Notes: generated by a model from the sequence alone, not told the origin. Positions 1 to 9,394 are shown, numbered from the stretch's first letter. The stretch is 64,000 nucleotides of DNA from Roseateles_E cavernae (GCF_040187885.1 NZ_JBDPLH010000006.1:186001-250000), one strand, 5' to 3'. Numbers and translations: made by a program.

Positions 1-141
1 GGTCTGGGCCAGGCCCAGCACATCGCCGCCGCCCAGCACGGCGGGAATGGCGGCGGATTGAATCGGGGTCGGTGCGTGATAGCCCTGCTCGCGCACGGCG
101 CGCAGCAAGGCGGGGGACAGGCCCAGGGTGGAGAAAGACAT
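1..141 (-). CDS. rhlE: DEAD-box RNA helicase, N-terminus only (RhlE-like)
   Basis: The first 47 residues of a protein that runs off the left edge of the window. It opens MSFSTLGLSPALLRAV and continues into a Q-motif (GYHAPTPIQSAAIP) followed by GGGDVLGLAQT, where the Walker A (AQTGTGKT) should begin. This is the standard start of DEAD-box ATP-dependent RNA helicases. The MSFS-LGLS opening is typical of the RhlE subgroup, which unwinds structured RNA in ribosome assembly and RNA decay. The start ATG is at 141. No strong ribosome-binding site is visible. The subgroup assignment rests only on the N-terminus. Confidence 0.75.
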   Translation of the reverse strand, partial: MSFSTLGLSPALLRAVREQGYHAPTPIQSAAIPAVLGGGDVLGLAQT

Positions 142-185
142 CGAGGGCGGGCCTGTGAAGAGGAATGAAGGCGGGATTCTACGGT

Positions 186-764
186 TCAGCCGAACAGCGG
201 CGTCTGCTCGCCGACCTGCTGGCCGGTGGCGCGCGCCTCGATGGCCAGCAGGCGCAGTTTCGTGGCAACGCCGCCGTGAGCAGAGAAGCCCACCAGATTG
301 GCAGACGCGATGCCGCCCGCCCCCATCACCCGATGGCAGGGCACGATGGGCGCAAAGGGGTTGCTGCCCTCGGCGCGACCGACCGCGCGGGCCGCGCCCG
401 GCTGGCCCAGGCGCGCGGCGACTTCACCATAAGTCAGGGTCTGGCCGACCGGGATGCGCCGGGTCAGCGCATGGACCTGGCGATTGAACTCGGGCACGCC
501 GCGCTCGTCCAGCACGATCTCGAGCAGATCGCGCGGCTCGCCGGCCAGCAAGGCCTGCACGCCGGCACGGGCCTGCTGCACCGGCGGCGGCAGCTGCTCA
601 AGCGCCAGCACCTCGCGCGCGGCCACAAAGCGCACCCGCATGCGGTCGCGTGTCGCGGCGGCGCTTTCCTCGGGCAGCTGCGAGCCGACGATGCCCTGCC
701 CTCCCCAGGCCAGCGCACAAGTCCCCAAGGCCGTGTCATAGCAATGGAAGAACAGGGTGTCCAT
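186..764 (-). CDS. ogt: Methylated-DNA--protein-cysteine methyltransferase
   Basis: A 192-residue suicide enzyme that removes alkyl groups from O6-alkylguanine in DNA. The C-terminal half carries the active-site motif IVPCHRVMGAGG with the acceptor cysteine, preceded by the helix-turn-helix/Arg-finger segment (RRIPVGQTLTYGEVAARLG...ARAVGRA). The N-terminal Ada-like RNase-H-fold half is present but diverged. I chose ATG 764 (MDTLFFHCYD); an open frame continues upstream to 1091, but it runs back into dusA. The gene lies 23 bases after the dusA stop on the same strand, so the two tRNA/DNA maintenance genes are probably cotranscribed. There is no AraC-type domain, so this is Ogt and not Ada. Confidence 0.9.
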   Translation of the reverse strand: MDTLFFHCYDTALGTCALAWGGQGIVGSQLPEESAAATRDRMRVRFVAAREVLALEQLPPPVQQARAGVQALLAGEPRDLLEIVLDERGVPEFNRQVHALTRRIPVGQTLTYGEVAARLGQPGAARAVGRAEGSNPFAPIVPCHRVMGAGGIASANLVGFSAHGGVATKLRLLAIEARATGQQVGEQTPLFG

Positions 765-787
765 CAGATCGCTTTTCAGACCGGCTA

Positions 788-1837
788 TCAGACGGTCTGG
801 GTGGCCCGCTCGGCCTTGTCCTGCGCCACATGGGTAGCGACGCCCATACGCTCCCGGGTGGCCAGGGCCGCGACCTCGTCCACCGGCAGGCGCTTGAGTT
901 GCGCGTCGCTCCAGACCTGGCGCCAGCGCCGGGCCCCGGCCTGGCCATTCCACAGGCCCAGCGCATGGCGCATCGCCTGGGTCCAGGGCCGCCCGGCCTC
1001 GACCTGCGCGCGCAGATAGTCCAGCCAGTCGGCCTCGACCTGCTCGCGGCTGGCGGCCGGGTCGGCCCTGCCGAAGAAGCGCGAATCCCATTGCGCCATC
1101 TGCCAGGGCTCGTGATAGGCCTGGCGGCCCACCATCACGCCGTCCACATGCTGCAGCTGCTCGGCGATCTCGGCATCGCCCTTGAGGCCGCCGTTGATGA
1201 CGAGGGTCAGCGCCGGGAACTCGCGCTTGAGGCGGTGCACCAGCTCGTAGCGCAGCGGCGGGATCTCGCGGTTGTCCTTGGGCGACAGGCCCTGCAACCA
1301 GGCATTGCGCGCATGGACGATGAAGACCTCGCAGCCGGCCTCGGCAATGGTGCCGACGAAGTCGCGCACGAACTCATAGCTCTCGACCTTGTCGATACCG
1401 ATGCGGTGCTTGATCGTGACCGGAATGCTGACGGCATCCTTCATCGCCTTCATGCCCTCGGCCACCAGGGCCGGCTCGGCCATCAGGCAGGCGCCGAAAG
1501 CGCCGCGCTGCACCCGCTCGCTGGGGCAGCCGCAGTTCAGATTGACCTCGTCATAGCCCCATTGCTCGGCCAGCTTCGCGCAGGCCGCCAGATCGGCCGG
1601 CTCCGAGCCACCCAGCTGCAGCGCGACGGGGTGCTCCTGCACGTTGAAGTCCAGATGGCGCGGCTGGTCGCCATGCAGCAGCGCGCCGGTGGTCACCATC
1701 TCGGTGTAGAGCCGGGTCTGGCGGGTCAGCAGGCGGTGAAAGCTGCGGCAATGCTTGTCGGTCCAGTCCAGCATGGGGGCGACCGACAGGCGCCAGGGGC
1801 TGGGGGCTGCAGTGGAGTTATCGAGAGAATCGGGCAT
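788..1837 (-). CDS. dusA: tRNA-dihydrouridine(20/20a) synthase DusA
   Basis: A 349-residue FMN-dependent enzyme that reduces uridine 20/20a in the tRNA D-loop using NADPH. Visible landmarks are SVAPMLDWTDKHCR (FMN-binding N-terminus of the TIM barrel), LYTEMVTTGALLHGD (typical of DusA), the catalytic-cysteine block VNLNCGCPSERVQ, IKHRIGID, FIVHARNAWLQG and INGG. Length fits the family. I prefer ATG 1837 (MPDSLDN) because the conserved region begins shortly after it; the frame is open to 1909 but the added residues look non-conserved. It is followed at 23 bases by ogt. Confidence 0.93.
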   Translation of the reverse strand: MPDSLDNSTAAPSPWRLSVAPMLDWTDKHCRSFHRLLTRQTRLYTEMVTTGALLHGDQPRHLDFNVQEHPVALQLGGSEPADLAACAKLAEQWGYDEVNLNCGCPSERVQRGAFGACLMAEPALVAEGMKAMKDAVSIPVTIKHRIGIDKVESYEFVRDFVGTIAEAGCEVFIVHARNAWLQGLSPKDNREIPPLRYELVHRLKREFPALTLVINGGLKGDAEIAEQLQHVDGVMVGRQAYHEPWQMAQWDSRFFGRADPAASREQVEADWLDYLRAQVEAGRPWTQAMRHALGLWNGQAGARRWRQVWSDAQLKRLPVDEVAALATRERMGVATHVAQDKAERATQTV

Positions 1838-1890
1838 GTCTTGGCGGGGATGAGCCGCAATTATCCCGCCGAACGGCATTGGCCTGTGCA

Positions 1891-1927
1891 GGCAGGCCGG
1901 CAACACCACACGGTCGGCCGGCCTGCC
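1891..1927 (-). terminator. GC-rich perfect hairpin between the M14 peptidase and dusA
   Basis: An 11-bp perfect inverted repeat (GGCAGGCCGGC and its complement) encloses a 15-base loop, in the 128-base gap after the M14 peptidase stop and before dusA on the same strand. No T-tract follows it, so it would be a non-canonical or Rho-assisted terminator, or just a stem protecting the 3' end. Confidence 0.4.
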
Positions 1928-1965
1928 TTGCCCCGAAAGATCAGGGCTTGTGATCTACGCTTTCC

Positions 1966-4260
1966 TCAAGGTGTGTAGCTGATCTGCAAGCTGGCGCCCG
2001 AATAGGCACGGTAGCCGTACAGCCCGATATAGAGCCAGCCCGGGGCCGGATTGCTCAGGCTGCAGGTCTCGAGATTGGTGCTGCCCTCCTTCTTGCAGTT
2101 GTAGCTGCTGGCCGTGGGTTTCTGGCCCGGCTGGGTGAACAGGTCCAGGTCGCCGCTGCCGCCACTGGTGCGCACCTGCAGCTGGGTGGTGCCGGCCGGC
2201 ACCGCGACCTTCCAGTAGCGCCAGCTGCGGGCCGCCCCGGCCAGGCCGCCGACGCTGTTCAGCAGCACCGGCACGCCGTCGTCGCTCAGCACCACGCTGC
2301 GGCTGGTGTTGGCGCTCAAGCCCTCGTTGTCGGTCACGGTCAGGCGCACGTTGTAGCTGCCGGCCGCCGCATAGGTCTTGACCGGGTTGGTGCCGCTGGC
2401 GCTGCTGCCGTCACCCAGCTCCCAGCTGCGCGCGGTGATGCTGCCGTCATCGCTGCTGCGGTCGCTGAAGGAGACCGTCAGGCCGTTGACGCTGTAGTCG
2501 AAAGCGGCCTGTGGCGGCGTGCCACCGCTGCCGGATTCGATGTCCAGGTAGACGGCGCTCGGCGCGCCCCAGTTGCCGGCGCTGTCGCGGCCGCGCAGAT
2601 AGACGATGTGCCGGCCCACCGCGAGCCCGCTGGTATCGAGCGTGGCGCGCACCGCCTCGGAGGCCGCATTGAAGCTGCCGTCGCTGGCCGCCATCGGCTG
2701 CGCCACCGCACCGGCCTGCCAGGGCGCGAGGTCGAGGTAGTACTCGGCCGCGTTGACCACCTGGGTCGGCTCGGCGCCATTGCTGTTGTTGTAGCGGGTG
2801 TCGTCGATGCGGGCCGTCAGGGTCACCGGCGTGCCCGCGCGCACCCGGGCCGTCGACAGCGCCGGCTCCAGGCTGTCCGGGCCAGCCGGCGTGATGTAGG
2901 GCATGCGCGCCACCTTGGCCGCGTAGATCAGGGCCGGCAGATTGCCCGGCAGCAGGGTATTGCTGTAATAGCTGCACTGCTCGAAGAAGGCCGTGCCCAG
3001 CTCGAAGGTGAAGGCCGCGACGCCCAGCTCGCCGTAGCTGGGGCCATCGCTGGTGCCGTCGGTCTCGTACAGGCTCAGCGAGCGCTGCGGCGTGTGGCCG
3101 TTCCAGTAGGCGAACTTGCGCCCCAGCGTGGCGAGCTGGCGGTCATTGCCGGCCACCGCACCGTTCGTGCCCCAGGGCCACAGCAGCAGGCGGCCATGGC
3201 TGTGGATGTCCAGATGGATGCCGCTGGTGTCCAGCGGCGCGGCGTCGCCACGGTTGGGGCCGCGGCGGTCCGGCCAGAGGCTGCGGATATAGGCCTCGAC
3301 CGCACGGGTCTCGGGCTCGGAAGCGCCGCTGGGGCCGCGGTAGGTCTCGCTGCAGGCATTGCCGCTGGAGCCGGTACCGCCGGTGGAGTTCCAGCCGAAA
3401 CCGAAGTTGCGGTTCAGGTCGGCGCCGCGGCTGTTGCTGGTGGCGCCGCAGTAGGCGGTGTTGGTGTTCTTGCGCCACAGCAGGCCGGTCTCGGCCTTCT
3501 TGCGGCCGTCGGGGTTGGTGACCAGCAGCAGGTGCACCTCGTGGTGGTCGAGGATCCAGCTCAGATCGGCGTCGACGCCATGACCGTTGATCAGGCGCTT
3601 GGCGAACTCCAGCACCAGCGGCGTGGTCGTGTACTCGCGCGCATGGATGCCGGCATTGACGAAGAGCTTGGGCTTGTCGCCGGCGACCGCGCTATTGCTG
3701 AGCTTGAGCACCCGCAGGTCGTAGCCGCCGAGATTGCGGCTCTTCTGCCAGGAGTCGCCGATGTCGATCCAGCGCGCCAGCTGCGGCTTGGCGGCGATCA
3801 ACGCATCGGCCTGGCTGAACACCTCCTCGACGGTCGGATAGCAGCTGTAGTTCGGGATGCCCAGGGCCACGACCTCGCCGGCCTGCGCCTGTTGTTGGCG
3901 CTGCTGCTGCAGGGCCGTGCTCTCGCGCCGGGCCTGCTGGGTCTGCTGCTCCCACCAGCGCTTGTCGGGCTCCAGGCGGAAGCCCTGGGCACGCAGCTCG
4001 CGCGCCTCGGCCGGGCTGATATTGACGACGACATAGCCCAGCTCGTACTTCGACTCCAGGGTCTCGAAGCGGCTGTGGGCGATCGCCTGGGCGCGCGCCA
4101 GGTCGCTGAAGTAGGCGCGCATCACGACCCGGTTCTCGGTCTGCTGGCCGGCAATCTCATGGGCCTGGGCCAGGGGCCAGCTCAAAGCGAGCAGGGCTGC
4201 GGCGAGCAGGGGACGCAGCCGGCCGCGCAGGGCGGCCTTGGGGGTTTGAACAGGATTCAC
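1966..4260 (-). CDS. Secreted M14 zinc carboxypeptidase with PKD and PPC domains
   Basis: A 764-residue exported metallopeptidase. It starts at GTG 4260 behind GGAGG and has a signal peptide (residues about 12-34, ending LAQAHE). The catalytic domain shows the M14 zinc ligands HARE (in NAGIHAREYTTT), the substrate-binding ADLNRNF and TNPDGRK, the third ligand His in LDIHSHGRLL, and the catalytic Glu in FTFELGTAFFEQ. Behind it come an Ig-like stretch, a PKD domain (PQAAFDYSVNG to LTVTDNEG) and a C-terminal pre-peptidase domain (DLDLFTQPGQKP). This architecture is usual for extracellular carboxypeptidases of the T/A type, where the C-terminal domains help secretion or substrate binding and may be removed. 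It would feed free amino acids from extracellular protein to the cell. Confidence 0.9.
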   Translation of the reverse strand: MNPVQTPKAALRGRLRPLLAAALLALSWPLAQAHEIAGQQTENRVVMRAYFSDLARAQAIAHSRFETLESKYELGYVVVNISPAEARELRAQGFRLEPDKRWWEQQTQQARRESTALQQQRQQQAQAGEVVALGIPNYSCYPTVEEVFSQADALIAAKPQLARWIDIGDSWQKSRNLGGYDLRVLKLSNSAVAGDKPKLFVNAGIHAREYTTTPLVLEFAKRLINGHGVDADLSWILDHHEVHLLLVTNPDGRKKAETGLLWRKNTNTAYCGATSNSRGADLNRNFGFGWNSTGGTGSSGNACSETYRGPSGASEPETRAVEAYIRSLWPDRRGPNRGDAAPLDTSGIHLDIHSHGRLLLWPWGTNGAVAGNDRQLATLGRKFAYWNGHTPQRSLSLYETDGTSDGPSYGELGVAAFTFELGTAFFEQCSYYSNTLLPGNLPALIYAAKVARMPYITPAGPDSLEPALSTARVRAGTPVTLTARIDDTRYNNSNGAEPTQVVNAAEYYLDLAPWQAGAVAQPMAASDGSFNAASEAVRATLDTSGLAVGRHIVYLRGRDSAGNWGAPSAVYLDIESGSGGTPPQAAFDYSVNGLTVSFSDRSSDDGSITARSWELGDGSSASGTNPVKTYAAAGSYNVRLTVTDNEGLSANTSRSVVLSDDGVPVLLNSVGGLAGAARSWRYWKVAVPAGTTQLQVRTSGGSGDLDLFTQPGQKPTASSYNCKKEGSTNLETCSLSNPAPGWLYIGLYGYRAYSGASLQISYTP

Positions 4261-4354
4261 TGAAGAGGTCCTCCGATCATGGGCCGGCCGCTCGTGGCAG
4301 CCACCCAGTCAAGACGGCAAAACGGTGCCGCCGCCGTACTGCAATGCGTGAACG

Positions 4355-4786
4355 CTATTGCTGCTCCAGCGCCAGCTGCCATTGCAGGCGCTGCAGCCGC
4401 CCATCGGCCAGGCTCAGGCGCAGGCCGTCGCGCCGGCCGCGCCAGCTGATCCAGGCACAGCCGGCGTCGCGGGCCCAGGGCCGGTCCGCCTCGCAGGCGC
4501 GCAGCAGCCCGCCCAGCTGGGTGTCCAGCATCTCGGTCGTCGGGGGGTGGCGCTGCAGCTGCGCGGCCAGCGCCTGCAGCAGGCGGTGCTTGCGGCCCTG
4601 CCAGGCATCGAGCTCGGGCTGCCAGGGGCCGCCCTCGAACCAGCCCTGGCGCTGGGCCAGCGGCCGCAGCTCGGCGACCAGGGCGCTGGCCGCGACGGGC
4701 CATGCCTCATCGGCCTGCGGGCATGACGCCAGCAGGCCCAGGGCCAGCATCAGCCAGGCCCTTGCGGATTGTTGCCGCGCTCCCAT
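4355..4786 (-). CDS. Small putative lipoprotein of unknown function
   Basis: A 143-residue protein with a hydrophobic N-terminus followed by a lipobox-like LLASC at about residues 18-22, so it may be lipidated after export. The rest is rich in Leu, Arg, Trp and Gln and ends WQLALEQQ. It contains three further Cys residues (ACEADR, AGCAW) that could form a disulfide. I do not recognise a family; the size and Cys pair recall small periplasmic inhibitor or DUF1311-like proteins, but no diagnostic motif is visible. The start is ATG 4786; the same frame is open far upstream, but that extension is only the shadow of the MFS gene. It lies 41 bases after the MFS stop. Confidence 0.6.
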   Translation of the reverse strand: MGARQQSARAWLMLALGLLASCPQADEAWPVAASALVAELRPLAQRQGWFEGGPWQPELDAWQGRKHRLLQALAAQLQRHPPTTEMLDTQLGGLLRACEADRPWARDAGCAWISWRGRRDGLRLSLADGRLQRLQWQLALEQQ

Positions 4787-4827
4787 CGCGGCAGTGTGCG
4801 CTGATCGCCCACGGCGCGGCTCAGGGC

Positions 4828-6120
4828 TTACCCCTTGGGAGCGGCGCCGAACAGCTCCGGATGGCGGTGGGCATACCAGTCCTTGACCTGCTCGTGATCG
4901 AGGGTCAGCAGGGTCTTGAAGTCGGGCACGAACAGATAGCCCAGCGCGCTGGCCGCCGACAGCAGGCCGAACAGGAAGTAGACGGTGGCCACCTCCAGCT
5001 TCAGCAGCGCCAGGCCGGCCAGCGCCGGCCCGGCGGCCGCCGCGATATTCATCGTCATCATGCCCACCGAGCTCAGACGGGCCCGGAAGTGCTCCGGGAT
5101 GGCCAGCATGCGATGGGTCTGGCCGACCAGCACGCCGCATGAGTTGGCCAGGCCGACCAGGAACAGGGCCAGCACCAGCACCTCGCCCTGACCGGTCCAA
5201 CCCGCCAGCGCCAGGCCCAGGCCCTGGGCGGCGGTGGCGCCGACACGGGTCGCGTAGCGGCCGATCCGCCGGGCCACCCAGGCCGAGCCGCCCAGCGCGC
5301 CGACCAACATGCCCAGCGACAGCCCGGTCTCGGCCGCGCCCAGCCAGGCGCCGGAGAGCCCCAGGGCCTTGATCTTCAAGGGCACCAGCATCGTGAAGGC
5401 CGGGAACATGAACAGCATGCCGACGAAGTTCACCAGGGTCCACCCCCGCTCCAGCGGCATGGTCCAGCTGGCCCGCAGGCCCTGCCGCAGATCGTCGCGC
5501 CAGGCGCTCATGCCACGCCCCGCGCGTGCCGGCGGCGCCCGCTGCGGCAATCGGCGCGCCAGCAGCACCGCGCTGAACAGCAGGCCGGCCTGCAGCCACA
5601 GCGCCGCGCCGGTCGACCAAGCCAGCAGGCTGCCGCCCAGGGCCGGGCCCAGCACCCGGCCCAGCGACTGCGCGCTGCGCTGCAGGCTCAGGGCATCAGG
5701 CAGTTGCGGGGTCTCGACCAGGTCGGCAGCCACCGTCATCAGCGTCGGCATCAACAGGCCCGAGGCCAGCGCGCTCAGCAGCGCGGCCAGCAGGACCCAG
5801 CCGAGGTGGTAGTGGTCGAGGCTGACCAGGCTGGCCAGCAGCAGGGCCACCAGGGCATAAAGCACGAGGCCCAGCATGATCAGCCGGCGTTTGGCCAGGC
5901 GGTCGCCCAGCGGCGACAGCACCGGCATCACGATCACCGCCAGGGTGGCCGCGCTGAAACCGTAGATGGCCAGATCACGGGCTCCACCCTGGCCGGCAAT
6001 CCACCATGGCGCGGCGACCGCACCGACCATCAGTGCCAGCCAGCTCAGCAGCTCGCTGCACAGCAGGGCCCGGAACGGAGGGCCCAGGGCGTCCACACGC
6101 CCGCGCATCACGGCAATCAC
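4828..6120 (-). CDS. MFS transporter (MFS_3/EntS-like drug or siderophore exporter type)
   Basis: A 430-residue inner-membrane carrier with about 12 hydrophobic segments. The first pair reads LLSWLALMVGAVAAPWWI and IYGFSAATLAVIVMPVLSPLG, followed by the loop DRLAKRRLIMLG, which resembles the family's DR..RR signature between TM2 and TM3. The central loop (QRAPPARAGRGMSAWRDDL) and the second six-helix half are present. It ends in a soluble tail (TLDHEQVKDWYAHRHPEL). GTG 6120 is preferred over ATG 6108 because GGGAG lies five bases before the GTG. Substrate cannot be told from sequence. Confidence 0.82.
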   Translation of the reverse strand: MIAVMRGRVDALGPPFRALLCSELLSWLALMVGAVAAPWWIAGQGGARDLAIYGFSAATLAVIVMPVLSPLGDRLAKRRLIMLGLVLYALVALLLASLVSLDHYHLGWVLLAALLSALASGLLMPTLMTVAADLVETPQLPDALSLQRSAQSLGRVLGPALGGSLLAWSTGAALWLQAGLLFSAVLLARRLPQRAPPARAGRGMSAWRDDLRQGLRASWTMPLERGWTLVNFVGMLFMFPAFTMLVPLKIKALGLSGAWLGAAETGLSLGMLVGALGGSAWVARRIGRYATRVGATAAQGLGLALAGWTGQGEVLVLALFLVGLANSCGVLVGQTHRMLAIPEHFRARLSSVGMMTMNIAAAAGPALAGLALLKLEVATVYFLFGLLSAASALGYLFVPDFKTLLTLDHEQVKDWYAHRHPELFGAAPKG

Positions 6121-6210
6121 CGCATCTCCCTGCGGCGCCCTCCTGGGAGCGCCGCCATCTCGTTGTTGATTTGATTGGTGCCGGTGATTGTGGCCGAACG
6201 CGGGTGCGAC

Positions 6211-8184
6211 TCAGGGCTTGAAGCTGTCGCCCAGCGCCACGCCCTCGCGGCGCGGATCGGCGCCGCCGGTCAAGGTCGGCGTGCCATTGAGCGGCACGCG
6301 GATGATGGTGGAGATGCCGCTGGACTGCGCATTGACCGAGACCGTATGCCCCAGCGCCCGCAGGCCGATGACCAGGGGATCGGCCGCACCGCTGTTGGCG
6401 GCGTTCACATTCGGGTGCTCGCCGCCGACATTGGTGGTGACGCTGTTGGCGGCGCCGAAGTCGATCAGATTGGTCGCCTGCTGGGCGTCCAGCCCCCAGT
6501 CCAGCGCGCCGACCACGGTCTTGATCACGTACTGGATGATGGTGCCGCCGCCAGGCGAACCGGTGCCCATGTAGAAGTCGCCGATCTTGCCATCGGCGCC
6601 AGTCTTGAACACCAGGGTCGGCGCCATCGAGCTGCGCGGGCGCTTGCCGGCGGCCACGCTATTGGCGATCGGCAGGCCGGCCCCGTCGGTCGGCGTGGCG
6701 GAGAAATCGGTCAGCTGGTTGTTGAGGACAAAGCCCTGGGTCATGTGGAAGGAGCCGAAGGAGCTTTCCACCGTGGTCGTCATCACGACCGCATTGCCCT
6801 CCTTGTCGACGATGGTCATATGGGTGGTGCCGTTCTCGGCCGTGCTGGACAGGCCTTGCGCCGGGGTGCCGAAGTCGCCCGGCTGCGCCGTGCCCATGCT
6901 CTTGCTGAAGCTGATCAGGCCGGCGCGGCCGCGCAGATAGGGCTTGGCCAGCATCGCCTCCCAGCTGCCGCCGGGCAGCGGCACGAAGTCGGTGTCGGCG
7001 ATGTATTTGTCGCGGTCGGCGTAGGCCAGGCGCCCGGCCTCGCTGATCAGGTGCACGCCGAACACGCTGGGCTTGCCGCCTTCGAGGTCGAGCGCGCTGG
7101 GGCCGTGCAGGCCCAGGTTGAAGTTCTCCAGCACGCCCAGGGCCGAGGCCACCGTGATGCCGCCCGACGAGGGCGGCGGCATGCCGCAGACCCAGTAAGC
7201 CCGGTAGGTGGTGCAGACGGCCTCGCGCTTCTTGGGCTGGTAGGCGGCCAGGTCGGCCAGCGTGGTCTTGCCCGGGGTGATGGGCGTGCCGCCGGTGGCG
7301 GCCGCGACGCCGATCTTGTCGACGATGGCCTGCGCGATGGGGCCGCTGTAGAAGGCATCGGCGCCGCCGTTGGCGATTGCCGTCAGCGTCGCGGCATAGG
7401 CCGGGATCTTCAGTGTCGTGCCCAGGGCCTTGGCACTCTGGTCGGCGTTGAAATAGGTGGCGGCGGCCTCGGCATCGGCCAGCAGATTGCTGCGCGAGGC
7501 GCTGATCGCGGCGGCCATGCGGCCACTGATCGCAAAACCGTCGGTGGCCAGCTGGATGCCGGGCTGGAACAGCTCCTTCCAGGCGGTCTTGCCATGGGCT
7601 TTGTGGGCCATCTCCAGCATGCGCACGACGCCGGGCGTGCCGATCGAGCGGCCGCTGGCACGGGCATTCGGCTTGGGCGCGCTCTGGTCGCCGGCGTCAT
7701 CGATCCAGCGCAGGTAGTTGGGCGTGGCAGCGGCCGGCGCGGTCTCGCGGCCGTCGTAGCTGACCACGGTCTTGGTCTTGGCGTCGTAGTGCAGCATGAA
7801 GGCTCCGCCGCCCAGCCCGCTGGACTGCGGTTCGACCAGGCCCAGCACCGCCTGCACGGCCACGGCCGCATCGGTGGCCGTGCCGCCGGCCTTCAGCACC
7901 TCGCAGCCGGCCTTGCTGGCCAGCGGATTGGCCGTCACCACCATATAGCTCTTGGCATGCACCAGCTTCTTGCCGACGCGGTAGCCCGAGGCCGGCTCGG
8001 GCGCCGCCGGATCGCCCGGTAGGCCGGAGCCGACCACGACCGTGCCGGTATCGCTGAGGGCCTGACAGCCGGTGTCCGCCAGCGGCGGAACGAGCTCCTC
8101 GTCGTCGCTGCCTCCACAGCTGCCGAGCAGCCAGAGCGGCGCAAGCAGCAGGGCGAGTTGGAACGGGCGGGCAGCTAGGCGCAT
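6211..8184 (-). CDS. ggt: Gamma-glutamyltransferase (glutathione hydrolase), lipoprotein form
   Basis: A 657-residue Ntn-hydrolase that cleaves the gamma-glutamyl bond of glutathione and its conjugates in the periplasm. The nucleophile is Thr453 in NGTTHMTIVD, the site of autocatalytic cleavage into large and small subunits. Other family marks are QSSGLGGGAFMLHYD, YDGRETAPAAATP, PPPSSGGIT and the oxyanion block TGSPGGGTIIQYV. The N-terminus has a lipobox (LWLLGSCGGSDD), so it is probably membrane-anchored. ATG 8184 is chosen because GGAG sits six bases upstream; ATG 8190 would touch the same GGAG. It is slightly longer than the E. coli enzyme because of the linker after the lipobox. It supplies Cys-Gly and S-conjugates, which may matter for the organosulfur locus at 38-58 kb. 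Confidence 0.93.
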   Translation of the reverse strand: MRLAARPFQLALLLAPLWLLGSCGGSDDEELVPPLADTGCQALSDTGTVVVGSGLPGDPAAPEPASGYRVGKKLVHAKSYMVVTANPLASKAGCEVLKAGGTATDAAVAVQAVLGLVEPQSSGLGGGAFMLHYDAKTKTVVSYDGRETAPAAATPNYLRWIDDAGDQSAPKPNARASGRSIGTPGVVRMLEMAHKAHGKTAWKELFQPGIQLATDGFAISGRMAAAISASRSNLLADAEAAATYFNADQSAKALGTTLKIPAYAATLTAIANGGADAFYSGPIAQAIVDKIGVAAATGGTPITPGKTTLADLAAYQPKKREAVCTTYRAYWVCGMPPPSSGGITVASALGVLENFNLGLHGPSALDLEGGKPSVFGVHLISEAGRLAYADRDKYIADTDFVPLPGGSWEAMLAKPYLRGRAGLISFSKSMGTAQPGDFGTPAQGLSSTAENGTTHMTIVDKEGNAVVMTTTVESSFGSFHMTQGFVLNNQLTDFSATPTDGAGLPIANSVAAGKRPRSSMAPTLVFKTGADGKIGDFYMGTGSPGGGTIIQYVIKTVVGALDWGLDAQQATNLIDFGAANSVTTNVGGEHPNVNAANSGAADPLVIGLRALGHTVSVNAQSSGISTIIRVPLNGTPTLTGGADPRREGVALGDSFKP

Positions 8185-8272
8185 GAGCATCTCCGTGAGA
8201 GGGTGACGACCCATCCTAGGCTGCTGCCCTGCCCCTCCCCACTTGCACCGTGCGAATGCCGGATCGAGACCC

Positions 8273-9394
8273 CTAGAACAAGGCCCGCAGCGGATGCTGA
8301 TCCGGCGCCCAGGGGCTCTCGAAGAAGGCCTCGACCATGGCCGGCGTCACCTCCTCGATGCGGGCCGGGTTCCAGCGCGGCGCATGGTCCTTGTCGACCG
8401 CCAGCGCGCGGATGCCTTCGACGGTCTCGCTGGCGGCGCCCGGGCGCAGCTGGAAGCAGCGATGCACCAGGTCGCGCTCCATGCGCAGATCCTCGGCCAG
8501 GCTCATGCGGCGTGCGCGGCGCAGCTGTTCCAGGGTCACGGCCATCATCAGCGGCGAGCGCTTGGCGAGGACCGCATGGGTCCGCTGGGCCCACTCGTCA
8601 TCGACGGCGGCCCGCAGCGAGGCCATGATGGCGGCCACATCGGGCAGCGCGAAATGGCGGTCGATGCGGGACTGCAACTGCAGATGCTCGTCGGGCGGCG
8701 CCAGATCGGCCCGCTCCATCACGGTGGCGACCACATGCTCGGCGCTGCCCTGCTCACCGTGCCGGAAGGCCTCGATGATGGCGGGCAGCTCGCTGCTCTG
8801 CACGAACACATCAGCGAGGTTCAGCTCGATCGCATCGCCGGCGCCGATCACCTGGCCGGTCAGCGCCAGCCACTCACCGATCCGGCCGGGGCACTGGCTC
8901 AGGAAGTAGCCGCCGCCGACATCGGGGAACAGGCCGATATGGGTCTCGGGCATCGCCAGCTTCGAGTGCTCGGTCAAGACCCGCAGCCTGGCGCCCTGGC
9001 TGATGCCCATGCCGCCGCCCATCACCACACCGTCCATCAGGGCGATATAGGGCTTGGGATAGTGGTGGATCAGGTGATTGAGCGCGTACTCCTCTGTGAA
9101 GAAGTCCTCGAGGGCGCTGTCACCGGTCAGCGCGGCCTGGTGGAAGAAGCGGATGTCGCCGCCAGCGCAGAAGGCGGGCGGTTTGCCTTCGCGACCCGCG
9201 CCCAGGATCACCACGGCCTGGATCTGCGGCGCACTGGCCCAGGTCTTCAGCAAATGGGTGATGTCGCGAATCATTGCCAGCGACAGCGCGTTCAGCGCCG
9301 TGGCGCGGTTCAGAGTGATCAGTCCCAGACAGCCATTGATTTCGGCCAGGATCTGACCGTCGGACTGCAGCGTGGAGATGGCGGCGGACGGCAT
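8273..9394 (-). CDS. Enoyl-CoA hydratase/isomerase family, probable 3-hydroxyisobutyryl-CoA hydrolase
   Basis: A 373-residue crotonase-fold enzyme. The oxyanion-hole segments are AFCAGGDIRFFHQ and MDGVVMGGGMGISQGARL. They are followed by PETHIGLFPDVGGGYFLSQ, in which the Glu and Asp match those used by 3-hydroxyisobutyryl-CoA hydrolases of valine breakdown. The length (about 370) and the C-terminal extension (DPDLVHRCFQLRPG-like, ending HPLRALF) fit that subgroup better than plain enoyl-CoA hydratases (about 260). It lies 11 bases downstream of the EamA gene, so the pair may share a transcript. Confidence 0.85.
   Translation of the reverse strand: MPSAAISTLQSDGQILAEINGCLGLITLNRATALNALSLAMIRDITHLLKTWASAPQIQAVVILGAGREGKPPAFCAGGDIRFFHQAALTGDSALEDFFTEEYALNHLIHHYPKPYIALMDGVVMGGGMGISQGARLRVLTEHSKLAMPETHIGLFPDVGGGYFLSQCPGRIGEWLALTGQVIGAGDAIELNLADVFVQSSELPAIIEAFRHGEQGSAEHVVATVMERADLAPPDEHLQLQSRIDRHFALPDVAAIMASLRAAVDDEWAQRTHAVLAKRSPLMMAVTLEQLRRARRMSLAEDLRMERDLVHRCFQLRPGAASETVEGIRALAVDKDHAPRWNPARIEEVTPAMVEAFFESPWAPDQHPLRALF

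Noticed and set aside
765..1091. N-terminal extension of the Ogt protein
   Set aside because: It overlaps the dusA coding region and shows no Ada-like domain; ATG 764 gives the expected length.
4787..5620. Large N-terminal extension of the small lipoprotein gene
   Set aside because: It is an alternative-frame reading of the MFS gene; the lipoprotein's own signal sequence begins at 4786.
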